A stretch of DNA of 64,000 nucleotides, from positions 1,184,955 through 1,248,954 of the forward strand of contig NMRA01000051.1 of NCBI GenBank assembly GCA_002633005.1. The letters run 5' to 3'. Position 1 is the stretch's first letter. Each line of letters starts with the position of its first letter. Shown here piece after piece: positions 25,151 through 36,369 of the stretch. Under the pieces are notes generated by a model that worked only from the letters and a program-made list of their open reading frames with translations, ran no database searches and had not been told where the DNA came from. This DNA is from Phoronis australis (Eukaryota; Phoronida; Phoronidae). A program made the translations under genes and the position numbers.

Positions 25151-26115
25151 AATTCAGACTTGACAACCAACTGCTCTCATGACTCCATAACCATTTAAGC
25201 CAATAATAAAAATTAAGTTCCGGGTTTGAATTTAGCAAAATCTACCAGACAAAATGCCCCTGGTATTGATAACTTTACTTGTAGACTTTGAACATCTTGA
25301 AAAATATGCTTCTGACTTTAAAACATAAACCTTAAGCCTGTATTTCACCCAGCACATGTAAGCATTCCCAGTGACTTAGGTAAGTTGCCAACTTATTTGG
25401 CAATAACTCAAAGTTAGATGAGCGTGACAAAGTATTAAAATCGCAGAGCGCTTGCATAATTCAACATTGACAGCTAAACAGGAGTGAAATGCAGCTTTGT
25501 ATGAGTGAACGTCAGAACACAACCAGGTAAAAACCTGGCTATTAATGCGAAGTTTACTTTCCGTTCGACAATTTAAACTAAACTTGAAGTCACTTCACGT
25601 AAATGTAACGGGCTCGACAGTGGGCAAGTTTTTGTAACTCTGACACTATCAAAATGACCTACCTCTCCCTTGTCCGTTTAGAAATACAAGCTAAACAAAG
25701 TCACTTACATAACTTTAAAACCTGCTACTAACAAAGAATTCAGCGGCCCGTTTTCAAAACATAACGCTTAAAACACTTGCATCCATCATTAGCTAAATTT
25801 TTTGATTTTATAAAATGGCATCTTTTTAGAGATGGCAACAACTTCGAAGAAACACAATTTGCTTAGAATGTTTTCAACAAAAACCTCAAAACCACTAAAG
25901 AAGTGGTGCCACTTCTGATAATTTGTTGAGAATTGTACGAAAACTTGAGAAAAAGAACAGTGGATTGAAGAATCGAGGGAAACAGAAACTGTCCTACAGA
26001 TGCAGTTTTATTTCACGGTGTTCAAAGTTGATACACATGATCATTCTAACACTTAACCTGGAATAGCATTGTTTATGCGCTGGTAACCATGTTAGCTTGC
26101 TCAAGGAAGAGTGAG
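25151..26115. other. STK32 intron 1, no feature seen
   Basis: AT-rich intronic DNA between the 53-bp tandem array and the tRNA-like SINE. No ORF or repeat that I could support. Confidence 0.4.
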
Positions 26116-26335
26116 AGTGAGGAGCCAGTGTGGCTTGGTGGTTTGAGATCTAGGCTCCTGTTTGGGAGACCTGGGTTCCAGTCCTGGCTTCATTGGCAGA
26201 CAATTGAGCATTGCACAACAGTGTCTCCTCCTCTGAGCTCGGTCTTACAAGTGAACTTGGATATAATGTGGAAGCAATTTCTGGGGCTGTGCACATATCA
26301 CATATTAAGAAAAGGAAGAGTATAATGCTAGTTTT
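26116..26335 (+). mobile_element. tRNA-derived SINE
   Basis: The head resembles a tRNA gene with RNA polymerase III promoter boxes: TGGCTTGGTGG (A box, about 26129-26139) and GGTTCCAGTCC (B box, about 26172-26182). It is followed by an unrelated body rich in CTCCTCCTCTGAGCTCGG. Spacing of the two boxes, about 33 bp, fits a tRNA. The 3' end is not sharply defined. ORFs here (26089-26325 plus, 26150-26344 minus) are shadows of the SINE. Confidence 0.6.
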
Positions 26336-27440
26336 AAGCGACATAAATGTTTGTGTCAGATTTCACATTTCAAATCCAGTACCTATACTGCTTAATGCAC
26401 CACAGTTTGCCTAAACAGCATCACAACACATAGCTTTCTGATAGTCTGCAGAAGTAACCAGACATCTGTCCCCGTCAGTTATCATTTTGATGCCAAAAGA
26501 ACCTCAATTATGTCACAAGACTGCCTAAAACTGTAGCCTCAGCTGTTTGCTGTACAGATGATGAAGCAGTAACATGTATGCTGCATACGGTATGCCTCAG
26601 GCCTGATGTGAAGCCAAGGTCACTAATAGCCATTACGATTTGGGCAAAAAATATGAAAATTCAGAAGGGCAAGTAAGCGCAGCACTACACGGAAAAACAC
26701 AAGAGACATTAGAGAAGCCACATGGACAGGGTTAGACACACAGGGGGAGGAGAGCCTTATTGTTCCTGCGCTGATTCTTGCCCATATTTTGGACAAAAAT
26801 ATTAGCAAAAATCCTTTTTCCTGTGTGCCATTTTGAAAATAATGGTAATAGCAGCAGTATCATTTTGTTCTGAATCAAAACAATGATATCCTCAGACAAT
26901 ATTTTCAAAAATTGTGGGCATCCCCATCAGTATTAGAAGATCCTGAAAAATGAAAAGAGGCAATTATTTTCGCAATTATTTTTATCCCATGAAATTGATG
27001 AGAATTTACCTCAGCAAAATCCAGGAGCAGTTTCTAAATCGTTCAATGTTATGTAATTTTATGTAACATATGTAGCTGAAACTTAACATTCATTTCAAAA
27101 TGATAGCCAATGACATGTTTTTAAGTTAAATCAATAACTATCAAAAAACACTAAGATGGGCCAAAAAAAATAATAATGGCACCCAGTGTGAGGCATTCAT
27201 ATATACAAAGGATCGATGGTGCCTGTGAGAGATACGTTTGACTAGAGATATTTCCTTGAAAAAACGCTTTCTTTCAGATGTAGGTACATCGTTCAGAATA
27301 TGGCATAAAATTTAAAAAGTACTAGCTGTTACCTGTGCTTAAGAACGCATAGCAGCAGCTAGTACCGGTATATGGAGGTGAAATAGCTACACCTTTAAGT
27401 GAACATTAGTGTTCATTGCAAGAAACAGGAATATTTCTTG
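26336..27440. other. STK32 intron 1, no gene seen
   Basis: AT-rich DNA with only short ORFs such as 26623-26808 (minus). No splice-supported exon or clear repeat was identified. Confidence 0.4.
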
Positions 27441-27463
27441 AAGTGACCGTTTATTTCAAAGCT

Positions 27464-27820
27464 TCAATCAGAATTTCTGACACTGAAAAATCTAATAAAT
27501 GTGATTTTTGAATTATTCTCAGACTCTAGTAACAAAGAAAGTCCTGTTGTTTTGAAAATAATGCCCTCGTGACGCGCATTTCGCAGCAAATTTGGGTTTG
27601 CTGATAATAAAATACTAAGAACTTGTAACAAAATGAAACCAGTTCCGAATAAGAGAAGAACAGTGATGATTGAAGAACCAGGAAATTGGCCAATAGGTGA
27701 CGCAATGGCACCGAAAGTCGACCCAAAAGAGCCTACCACTGTTTTAACAGCAAAATAACGGTTGAACGCCAATTTTTCCAACATCGCTAAATAATAAAGT
27801 TTAGTTTTTAATGACATCAT
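27464..27820 (-). CDS. Possible small membrane protein, 118 aa, nested in STK32 intron 1
   Basis: An uninterrupted 118-codon ORF starts at tandem ATGs (27820). I do not recognise the protein. It has a basic N terminus, a glycine/alanine/serine-rich stretch at about residues 29-45, and a strong hydrophobic helix at about 48-72 (ITVLLLFGTGFILLQVLSIL), followed by a polar tail. AATAAA on the same strand (27450-27455) lies less than 15 nt beyond the stop, and a less AT-rich block with a CRE-type TGACGTCA lies about 75 nt upstream of the start. This would suit a compact single-exon gene on the same strand as the host intron. It could also be a retrocopy, an alternative STK32 first exon, or chance. 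Composition is not strongly coding-like. Confidence 0.4.
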   Translation of the reverse strand: MMSLKTKLYYLAMLEKLAFNRYFAVKTVVGSFGSTFGAIASPIGQFPGSSIITVLLLFGTGFILLQVLSILLSANPNLLRNARHEGIIFKTTGLSLLLESENNSKITFIRFFSVRNSD

Positions 27821-27829
27821 TAGCTTTGG

Positions 27830-28110
27830 CGGCGACAGGTCCGAAGAAGTATATACACGACGGAAGCCGGTGGGAGTGACATTAAGCTAACGAACTGACG
27901 TCACCCACGCCATTGAGCCGACAAACTACTGTCACCAAGGCCAGTACGAAACTGGCCACCCTCCCTCCACGTCTGCAAAAATCAGCCAGCAAGAAAAAAT
28001 TAGAACACTTCGAATCCAAATAGGGTGCTGGTGCACTACCTGGGAGTAAGGCGGTGCTGAAACGGGCGGAACGGTCTGTAGTGGAGCGGAGTAGACAGAG
28101 TTTGTGCGAA
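27830..28110 (-). promoter_or_regulatory. GC-richer promoter-like block with CRE site
   Basis: The block is clearly less AT-rich than its surroundings and sits directly upstream of the 118-aa ORF. It contains the palindromic CREB/ATF site TGACGTCA at 27896-27903. Promoter function is inferred, not shown. Confidence 0.35.
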
Positions 28111-28650
28111 TGATACATTTTATATAATAGAAGACAGCAGAGTAGACCATCAGCTAGGATCTGTTAAATACTTCTTGATCTATGGATAGATCAGTTTTTC
28201 CACTTGAGATGCATTAAGGATATTGCCAATTTCCTAAAACTGCTGTTATCATTGAGAGCCCATTTATTGCATAATTAGCTGGATCATTTATCATACAAGA
28301 CAATAGACAAAATTCACAAGGTCATACACTCTAAACTCTTGAGGCTATGAATAAATGAACACCTGACACAAGTGTGTGGAGTGCATTTCAGTGGATGCCT
28401 ATTACGGGAAATTATGGAGAAAGCCTATGGTGTTAAAAATACTCTAATTTGAGACAATGAAAATTTTTTTAAAAATTTTGAATTGAAATTATTTTGGTCA
28501 AGGTTGGAGCTTGTTGCAAATTCTAGAAATAGGCAATATCAGCAGTCCCAAATTCAAGATTGACCAGAAAAACGGAAAAATTACCCACTCAGTAGATTGA
28601 AAACATCATCCAAAATTTTGGAAATATGGTGAATGCCAAAATCGCCATTG

Positions 28651-28753
28651 TCCCAAATTCCAGAATGAAGAAAATCCAATCTCTGCAGGAATTTTTTTGT
28701 GTCCCAAATTCCAGAATGAAGAAAATCCAATCTCTGCAGGAATTTTTTTGTGT
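28651..28753. repeat. 51-bp direct duplication
   Basis: TCCCAAATTCCAGAATGAAG begins two consecutive, nearly identical 51-bp units at 28651 and 28702. A partial third TCCCAAATT follows. Confidence 0.9.
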
Positions 28754-28759
28754 CCCAAA

Positions 28760-30384
28760 TTGAAGATTTTTATTCCGTTTTCACAGAATTACATTACCAA
28801 AGCTTTTAAAAACATCCTAAAGGAGCTCTAAGCCAGCTTACTGTAACCAACTGACTTCAGATTTTGGACACTTACTAAGAGAGGGATTCCTGGGCTTAAG
28901 AACAACTAGCAGTTTGTTGTGGCATGAGATCAGGCTCGATGAACTGGCCTAAGTTACAACCTGTCATTTTATGCAGCAAGCATGTTCTCCAACATTATCA
29001 AACTGTCAGGTCATCAGTAGTCTCAAAGTCATTCACCATCTGATTAAGGTATAAGAATGAGACCCTTTTCGAGCAGAAAGTGATCCACATTAAAAATTAG
29101 TTTCTTGTCTGCTATTAATGTGGGTTTCTAGCGGGTTTAACCATCCAATCCTTGTTACGCCACCTACTAATGCATTACTGGGTCAAGTGGTTTTGAAGTC
29201 CCACCAATGTGTTGATTACCCATTTGACTGTTGCTATCGCCAACCTTTTTAGTAGTCTCTATTCTAACTTGTATATCAAAAAAACTAAGCTTTGTCGACT
29301 AGGAGAGGAAAAAGATTAGGGAATATGAAAATACTTTTTGTATTAATGTACCATTATTATTTTTACGTAAAAACCTTTTTAAGTCAAAATTTTATTTTTA
29401 AGAAAGGTATATTCATAGCAAAATAACCCATCGGTCGATTTTAATGAAACATTTTTTAAATGAAAACTTCACCAGTTACCTTAAAAATACTGTTATGAAT
29501 TTTCATTAGTCTTTTTGTTTGGTTTCTATGACAAATCAACTGGCAAAACGTAAGGTATCTTTGTAAAAAACAGAAGTTGTATTCGTCTTTGTTACATTAC
29601 ATAAAAATAGGCCTTTATATCGAAATTCCTAACAGCATTTTTGAGATTGATGACTAAATATTAAATTTGGAAAGTTTCAGCGAAATCCACCAAGCCCTTT
29701 TCGAGAACTCGTGCTCCTAAAGTTCAAATGAAGTTGATTTGCCGAAGTCGAGAAAAAGCCGATTAAACTGGGACAGGTGAAAATCTCAAAGTCTTCACTT
29801 AATTATTCAGTAAAAGCTTGTTTTTGGTACACATAACCATAACTTCAACATTACAGTTACAAACCAACAAAATTTTGAGAAATTGTGAGCATTCACAACA
29901 ATGTTGAGAGCTTTTGAAAAATTATCAGTTTTGACAATTTTGTCCAAAATTGGCAGGATTTTACTATCCAGATATTATCTTTTTGCAGAGGTGTCGATAT
30001 ATCCAAAATATAGTTGATGGAATTTAATGATCACTTTCCCCCCCCATCACATGCAAGCTGATCAGTGGACATTACATCCTCTGTGATAAGCACATGACAA
30101 GAACACGTTAAAAACGTGCGAGTATGGTTAAATCTCAACAATTTTGGACACCAAATGAAATTTTAACTTCTTTCTTAAAAGACAAAAACAACATACTATT
30201 ATACCATTTTAGATGTCTATATTATGGCAACAACCAGAAAACTATTTTCCACAAATGTTAGCTTTTGAAAAATGAAAAAGACCAATTTGGGTAATTATTT
30301 TTGTCTGAATTTGATGATATTTCACAGCAACTAGTAAGAGGATAAATGACAAATTGCTTCGAAAACTTTTGTATAGTTACATAG
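28760..30384. other. STK32 intron 1, no feature seen
   Basis: Very AT-rich sequence with no ORF above 60 codons and no repeat that I can define, apart from a weak family E fragment near 29050-29150. Confidence 0.45.
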
Positions 30385-30515
30385 CCCTGTTCTAGCCCTT
30401 GTTACATAAACCTGGTTTAGCTCTTGTTACATGGCCCTGGTCTAGCCATCGTTACATAGCGCTGTCCTAGCCCTTGTTACATAGCCCTGTCCTAGACTAG
30501 TCTAGCCCTTGTTAA
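30385..30515. repeat. Tandem repeat, unit about 30 bp, four to five copies
   Basis: Variants of CTAGCCCTTGTTACATAGCC recur about every 28-31 bp from 30385 to 30515, with substitutions between copies. Confidence 0.85.
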
Positions 30516-31572
30516 TGTTATACAGTTAGAAACTTCTTCTTTCATCACTGCAATGATAAAAAACTTTTTCCGACAAGCATTAAGATAGATGACAAGAGCA
30601 AGATATAATTTTAGTATGATAAAGCCTCCCAAAAAAACGAACTGCGAGAAAACAATAATAAAAACAGGATAACCTTATATAAAGAAATGATGAATACCAA
30701 AAAATGTTGGGTACAGTTGAGCACAATACACAATATTGGATTACTTAAACATTACACAAAAAATCAGTTGAGTGCCAAGGGAGACAGAGAACAGTTTCAC
30801 AAAAAGCTACGAAACATTTTAGTTCTAAATTTAGAAAGACACCTGTGGTATTCTTAGCAGGCTTGGGGCAATTATGCTGCTATTTCCTGTGTTTCATCTT
30901 TAAAGTTCACATGTTGTCATGGTACATAAACAAGATCTCCATTTGGTTTTATTGCTGCAACAAACAATAGAGAAAAGAAACTAACAGAAACTCACTGTAA
31001 AGTGTAAAAATGTTTCTGAAACAAAGTAGGCATTTTAAAGCAAAATCCTAACTGCATTTTTGAGACATATAACTTAAAGTTTTCATTCAAAAAAAGTTTC
31101 AGTAAAATTGGCTAGGGGGTTATTTTTCCTGCACATGACAATTTGATTGAAAAAAACGCAGTCACATGACAATAATAAGGACACTGTAACAAGAAGCATA
31201 TTTTTAGATTCCTTGATCTTTCTCCTTTAAGAAAATGTATACCCTTGTATCGGTTGACAAAGCATAGTTTTTTCGATGTTTGACTAAGAGTTGAAGTCAT
31301 AATACTAAGGTCCTAGAAAACTTTTAGAAATAATTAACTGTCACTTTTTTCCAAGCCCAGAATATGGAACAATTTGAGACGTAACGGGGGTGCATGGGCA
31401 TTCATTATCTAAATCTAAAGTTGATTTGGGAGCCCTATTTAAACTTTACAGTCTACATTCAGTGGTCTCAGTGTAAATTTACCTGCTGTGTAGAACAAGT
31501 CGGACAGGGATCCTGTCTACTCTGCACGACAAGCATAGGTGAAAAAATCTATTTCAATTTCATTAGACCTAC
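30516..31572. other. STK32 intron 1 start, no feature seen
   Basis: AT-rich sequence directly downstream (minus strand) of the STK32 exon 1 donor. The overlapping ORFs at 31112-31300 and 31394-31702 are not supported; the latter is antisense to exon 1. Confidence 0.5.
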
Positions 31573-31624
31573 CTTCACCAGATCCATCAAATTCACATCT
31601 GCGAGTCGAGTGACCAGTCCCCAT
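31573..31624 (-). CDS. STK32: STK32-family Ser/Thr kinase, exon 1 (start codon)
   Basis: On the minus strand, ATG at 31624 opens MGTGHSTRRCEFDGSGE and stops at a phase-1 G before the donor GTAGGT. The family consensus (human STK32A) starts with MGANTSRKPPVF and an acidic stretch, then VNFDHF. The layout here is the same, and joining to exon 2 in phase 1 restores the invariant valine. Gly2 with Ser6 fits an N-myristoylation signal, so the kinase is probably lipid-anchored to membranes. The intron that follows is about 26.3 kb. The ORF runs no further 5' in frame with conserved residues, and this start agrees with the family. Only the first 36 residues of the kinase are in the window. Confidence 0.9.
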
Positions 31625-31632
31625 ATTGACAA

Positions 31633-31647
31633 CTATCGGATTAGCAT
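31633..31647 (-). other. Four-codon upstream ORF before STK32 start
   Basis: ATG at 31647 reads four codons (M L I R) and ends at TAG (31633-31635), only 8 nt before the kinase ATG. If the mRNA starts further upstream this could lower translation of the kinase. Whether it is in the transcript is not known. Confidence 0.5.
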
Positions 31648-32374
31648 GAGGTTTGCAACAATTTCCGTGCACTCTTCGAAGTTATCCAGTCAATGCAGAT
31701 AATGTTTGAAATCTTTGGCAGTAGGCCTACTGGTGACAACTGAGCTTCGCCGGGGACTGGTCTTTTCAGGTCAAATTATTTATCATCATCATTTCAGTCC
31801 AACATCAAAATCATTCAAATGATTGTATTTTGCTTGACTGAAATGCAGCAGATAGGCTGCAGCTCCTGGACCTAGGACCAACTACTCGCATGAAATCATT
31901 TTCCCCTATTCAAAACTAACTTTCCGCAGCGTAGCTCACAACTGACAGCAAGAATCTCTCAACGTAAACTGAAAACAGCTGGTCAAAAGTTCACGATGTG
32001 TGCACTGGTAGTGACACCAGGAGGCAAACAAAGGAAGCAAACCAGCTAAAATTTCAAATTAGTCATAAGCCACATAATAACTTTGTTTATAGCATTTAAA
32101 ATAATTATTAACCAATAATGTTAATTTTTAATACAGTATCTATTATACATGGGATTTTTGCGGTCAAAATAAAAAACTTTTATATCACGTGACCGGATCG
32201 TCATGGTGATTTGTTTTGGTCGTCCATATTGGGATTATGAACGATATAATTAGGCCTATTGGTGATTTGATGTTTTCAAGTTTTGTTGCGCGTGATGCTT
32301 GAAAACTCCAACCTTTTGTGTATTTCCATTAAGTTATAGCGTATCGTGTTTGTAAACGGCTGTTATATGTTAAA
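31648..32374. promoter_or_regulatory. Divergent STK32 / LRRC27 promoter region
   Basis: The start codons of two genes transcribed away from each other are 750 bp apart, so this interval must hold both 5' UTRs and core promoters. Visible sites are a palindromic E-box TCACGTGAC (about 32186-32194), a CCAAT at about 32112, and a forkhead-like TGTAAAC at about 32351. A motif at 32011-32029 (GTGACACCAGGAGGCAAAC) loosely resembles an RFX X-box, as in ciliary genes, but is imperfect. Activity is inferred from position. Confidence 0.65.
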
Positions 32375-32641
32375 ATGACTGCACAATACGCTAAACTTTA
32401 TCCCGATTTTCACACCATGAACGGAGTCGGGGATGGACGAATCCGTGTTCCGCCTTTGAACGGAAGTGAACAAGAAACCGGCGACCAGACTCCTGAATTG
32501 CGCACAATGTCTGCTGCTAATCAAGATACTGTGGCCAGATTGATACGAGAAGCAGTGTTACTAGGCTCAAATACTCTTGATCTTAGCAATAAAATGTTGA
32601 GCTCTATTCCTGAAGAAGTTATGAAAATGTCAAATTTAGAG
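32375..32641 (+). CDS. LRRC27: LRRC27 exon 1
   Basis: Residues 1-89. ATG (MTAQYAKLYPDFHTMNG...) opens a polar N terminus. LDLSNKMLSSIPEE at residues 68-81 starts the first leucine-rich repeat. The donor is GTATTA after SNLE, phase 0. A later in-frame Met at residue 15 is an alternative start. Confidence 0.9.
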
Positions 32642-32688
32642 GTATTAATCGGAAGCATTTACTACTGTTGGGTAATAATTGCGGAGAA

Positions 32689-32763
32689 GGGTCCCGCATT
32701 TTGAGAACCACTTTTCACCACTGAAAAACGGGTAAAAAACTGGTTCTCAAAATCTGGGAAGCC
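32689..32763 (+). mobile_element. Hairpin MITE family G, copy 1
   Basis: GGGTCCCGCATTTTGAGAAC and, on the right, GGTTCTCAAAATCTGGGAAGCC are imperfect inverted repeats around CTTTTCACCACTGAAAAACG. A second copy is in intron 9 of the same gene (43822-43897). It lies about 50 bp past the exon 1 donor. Confidence 0.75.
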
Positions 32764-33600
32764 TGTAAGTGACTATTGCCAACTTGTTTTAGTTTGTTGT
32801 GCTGCGTTGTCGACATTGTACCGTATGGAGTGGTCTAGACAGACAGTTGCATTTGTTTTTGTAATGATAGGTACTTATGTCCGTTTCAAGCAAGAACTGT
32901 TTTTGCAAGGTTCCCCTAGTTATGTTATGATAAATTTCAAAGTTTAAAAATGCGAAACAAGAGCTCTTACTATACATGACCAAAAATATCCATGAAGATA
33001 TTGACAACTGAAAAATGGTAGAAGTGTCACTCTTTCTATAATCATTTTTTGTAAAACTCTGCAAATTCATTATTTCTCAACCAAATTAGTTAAAATAACA
33101 CCATTGGAAAGCTTCACATCTACTATTTTTATTGCTGTAAAGTAGATAAAAATTAGCGTAATGTAATTAAAAGTAATTAAGTAACGAAATGGTGTTTTCT
33201 ATAATTTTCATCAAATGTAACAAAGACCTTTCGAACACTGCAAACTGTGTGTCAAAAGTTGGGACCACTACAAATTTACCTAAGTGACCTCATCCCAAAG
33301 TGTGTGTTGTGTTCTTACTCTGTGTCGATTTTGTACTAATCATATCAATTATAGCAGAACTACACTTAATTTACATCAGCTGAGCATATCCATATTATTT
33401 TTACAACAGAAGTATAGCATTCAGCCACTTGTCTCAGCACCATGAACGCATGGCAAGGGAGAGTTTTTATGTACTTCCGTAGCATTCTCAGTCATTTTTT
33501 TCTCGTTCATCTCGAGACTAAATGTCAGTCCCCTACGAACTTTTAAATTTATTGAACCTGATTGCTTAAAACATGATTACACAGTATCACTTCACCTTGT
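32764..33600. other. LRRC27 intron 1, nothing further seen
   Basis: AT-rich intron. The 93-aa minus-strand ORF (32789-33070) has no recognisable domain and is taken as chance. Confidence 0.6.
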
Positions 33601-33617
33601 GTGCTTCTTCATTTCAG

Positions 33618-33810
33618 TACCTTTACCTGGAGGGAAACTGCCTGTCAAGTTTGCCAGATAACTTCTTTGATTGCTTACCCAACCTCAAGTGGTTAGACCT
33701 ACGACACAACTACATAGCCAGCCTGCCGACAGTATACATTGCTCGTCACAGGAATCTGCACAACTTACTTCTGGAGTCCAACCAACTCAAGAGTTTGCCA
33801 CTGGAATTAG
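33618..33810 (+). CDS. LRRC27: LRRC27 exon 2 (leucine-rich repeats)
   Basis: Acceptor ATTTCAG, donor GTAGGA; phase 0 to 1. Residues 90-154 carry three repeats: YLYLEGNCLSSLPDNFF, WLDLRHNYIASLP and LLLESNQLKSLPLELG. They align closely with human LRRC27 (LHLQRNALCVIPQDFF, LDLRYNRIKALP, LLLERNPIKMLPVELG). Confidence 0.95.
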
Positions 33811-35157
33811 GTAGGACACGTGTGACCCATGCTGTTGCCTCGTGAAATTAAGAGAACAACACGTAGGATTCAATAGGCTGGGATCTGTCAAACACTTCAT
33901 AATAGGAACCTCGATGCCTCAATTTCAGGACTGATTTGTTGCCTGATTCCCCTCTAAAAAGATTTGAAGGTCACGGTTAACTCCCCTCACCAGGCTCAAA
34001 AATGCTCCAGACATGTGAATCACTTTAAACTCTCGCAGAACTAACATTATTATTTGATAAATCCACCCATCGCAGTTTAGTGCATGTAAGTAAATGACTG
34101 ATCACATGACATTCACCAAGGAGTCATTCATATCTCGATTCACTACTTGACATCCCTACTAGTTAGACTGGTCCAGTTCCAAAAAACACAAGTACTGATG
34201 GTTGAGGGTAGTTGTCTTGTCTATAGCAGTGTATGAAGCAATGCGACCAAGAATACATGAGTCCTCGCTACTTTACGGAATCGCGAGATACCTTGAGCTG
34301 GATTTAGCTGTGTGGTTGGTTATTTTACTAGAACATGTAATTGATACAATCTTTATTGTAAAACGACCCCTATTTTTGGATTAAGTGGGGGCGTTTGTCC
34401 CGTTATCTAAAATCTTGACATTTTATAGCTGACCTATTTTTCTCCATATTCTGTGCCAAATGTCAATATCACATGACATTTTGTGCCTGACCTATATTTT
34501 CCATGTTTGCCAAAGGAGCACTCTACTCACCCAATAAGGGAATTGTACACAAAGTTGAAATATTTTGAGGCTTTTATTTCATGAAAAATCAGTATTGAAT
34601 ACATATCCAACATTAGACACAAGATTTTTTTCTTGTGAAATTTGCACTGCAACATGAACGTATATCTTCTCGTGGTAGTTTTTTTCATGTGAAATCTTTT
34701 AATCATTCAAGTTTCAAAAGTTTGAACAGGGCACACAAATGGAGGGAATTTGCCCTTAAGATTTATTTTGTTTGTATCTTCAACAACTTTGATGACATTC
34801 ACATGGCAGGTCAGTGATGCGAGTTACCTTCATTTTCTACTCGTATTTTACTTTTTCCACTGTCTCGTTCGAGCGTTTACTCTCTTATGTTGAGCCCTGT
34901 AAAAATCTATTAAGACTTAAGTCAACTTGATACTCATGAAACGATCTTTTGCAAATTTTTATCTTCGTCCTTTGCTCGAATTTTGGTCTTATGGTAGACA
35001 AATCTTTGGTCACGAATCTTTGTGAAATGAGCCCCTCTACATGGAGCATTAGCTAGATATTTCAATCTGTAAGTTTTTGCATTTGTTCTTAACTGAATAA
35101 TTGTTACCGTAGCTACGTCATATGTCCATTTTACCAGTTAAATTCGCTCCGCTACAG
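33811..35157. other. LRRC27 intron 2, nothing seen
   Basis: AT-rich intron with only chance ORFs of about 60 codons (34202-34384, 34635-34817). Confidence 0.6.
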
Positions 35158-35304
35158 GCATGATTCCGACGCTCCAGGGCTTGAATATTGCCAGCAATCC
35201 CATAGAATTTCCTCCCAATGAAATTCTGGAACAAGGCACCAAAGAAGTGTTGAGGTTTCTCAGGGAGATGCTCATTTCAAAAAGCCAGGGCCACTTGCCA
35301 GCAG
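35158..35304 (+). CDS. LRRC27: LRRC27 exon 3 (last leucine-rich repeat)
   Basis: Acceptor CTACAG, donor GTATGT; phase 1 to 1. It encodes residues 154-203, including LQGLNIASNPIEFPPNEIL, equivalent to human LKALNLRHCPLEFPPQLVV, then KEVLRFLREM, equivalent to human AIQRFLRMW. This closes the repeat domain. Confidence 0.95.
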
Positions 35305-36218
35305 GTATGTCCTATTTACTAGTGGTTGGCTGGTGTTCGATTGTATCTGAAAAGTGATCAAGCTTGATTTCACAAACTGGTTAGGTGGTGTCAGATGAGA
35401 TGTGGATGTATGTAACTGAAGACATTTTCATCAGAGTTCCTTACGTTATACAAAGCAATGTTTACAGAAACGTTAAGGAATGTTAATGTCCAGTGAGATT
35501 TCCACTTTTAGAATCTATGATAGTTAATGTTCTAACACAGTTACTAAATGTATAATGTTGGTGTTGCTTTCACATTAAGTTTCATCATGTCAGTGTGTAG
35601 GATTGGTATTTGCCTTGCAAAACTACAGGGAGAACCTGATTACTTTATGTCAATAATTGTATAGCTGTCTGCTCTTATTAGTGCAGTGTTTTTATTTGTG
35701 AATTCACAATCAAAAGTATTACAAAAAAACTTTCAGATACCATACTTTGAGCACTATTCTCCCAATCTCTTGGGTATTGTTTTTAGAATATTCCATTTTT
35801 GTATGCGGGGCTATCAAAGATAGAACTTGTATGATTTTCATAAGAAATGTTACATAAAACGAAAACAAAATGATAATTTAGAAAGTTCAAGGAGCATTTT
35901 GAGATTTCATCTTGAACATTTATTTCAAATTTCATTTGATCATGTTATTGATACTGTTGATTTGTTATCAGGTTACATCTCTCTTGCTAAATTTTACTAA
36001 AAAGACTTGTCACATGATTTGATTAATGGCAGATTGGTAAAAAGTAAAAATCAAATTTTACAGGCTTTCTACTTTTCAGAATTATATATTTTTTGCTTGT
36101 TTAAAATCTGTTATTTTGTAGATATGTGGCTTGTCACTAAGGTCCTACATAACTCAATAAGAGTGCAATGATAAAATTGTTACTGCATGCTGATTCTCTT
36201 GTCTTACGTGTAACTCAG
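35305..36218. other. LRRC27 intron 3, nothing seen
   Basis: AT-rich intron without recognisable elements. Confidence 0.6.
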
Positions 36219-36369
36219 AATTTGAAAGTCTTCGTTTGTCGTCCGATTCCAACGAGTCTCCTTCCCCGCGTCACGATGGTTTGGCAAAAAGAAGAAACTC
36301 TAAATCTAAGTCGACCTCTAGTCGCAGATCGTCGGTCACAGAGGAATTAGTTGGCCCCATCCCATCAAG
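36219..36369 (+). CDS. LRRC27: LRRC27 exon 4 (Ser/Arg-rich linker)
   Basis: Acceptor AACTCAG, donor GTAAGC; phase 1 to 2. Residues 203-253 are hydrophilic, with KRRNSKSKSTSSRRSSV in the middle: several basophilic kinase-type sites (RRxS) and probable intrinsic disorder. Linker sequence is not conserved with human. Confidence 0.88.
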
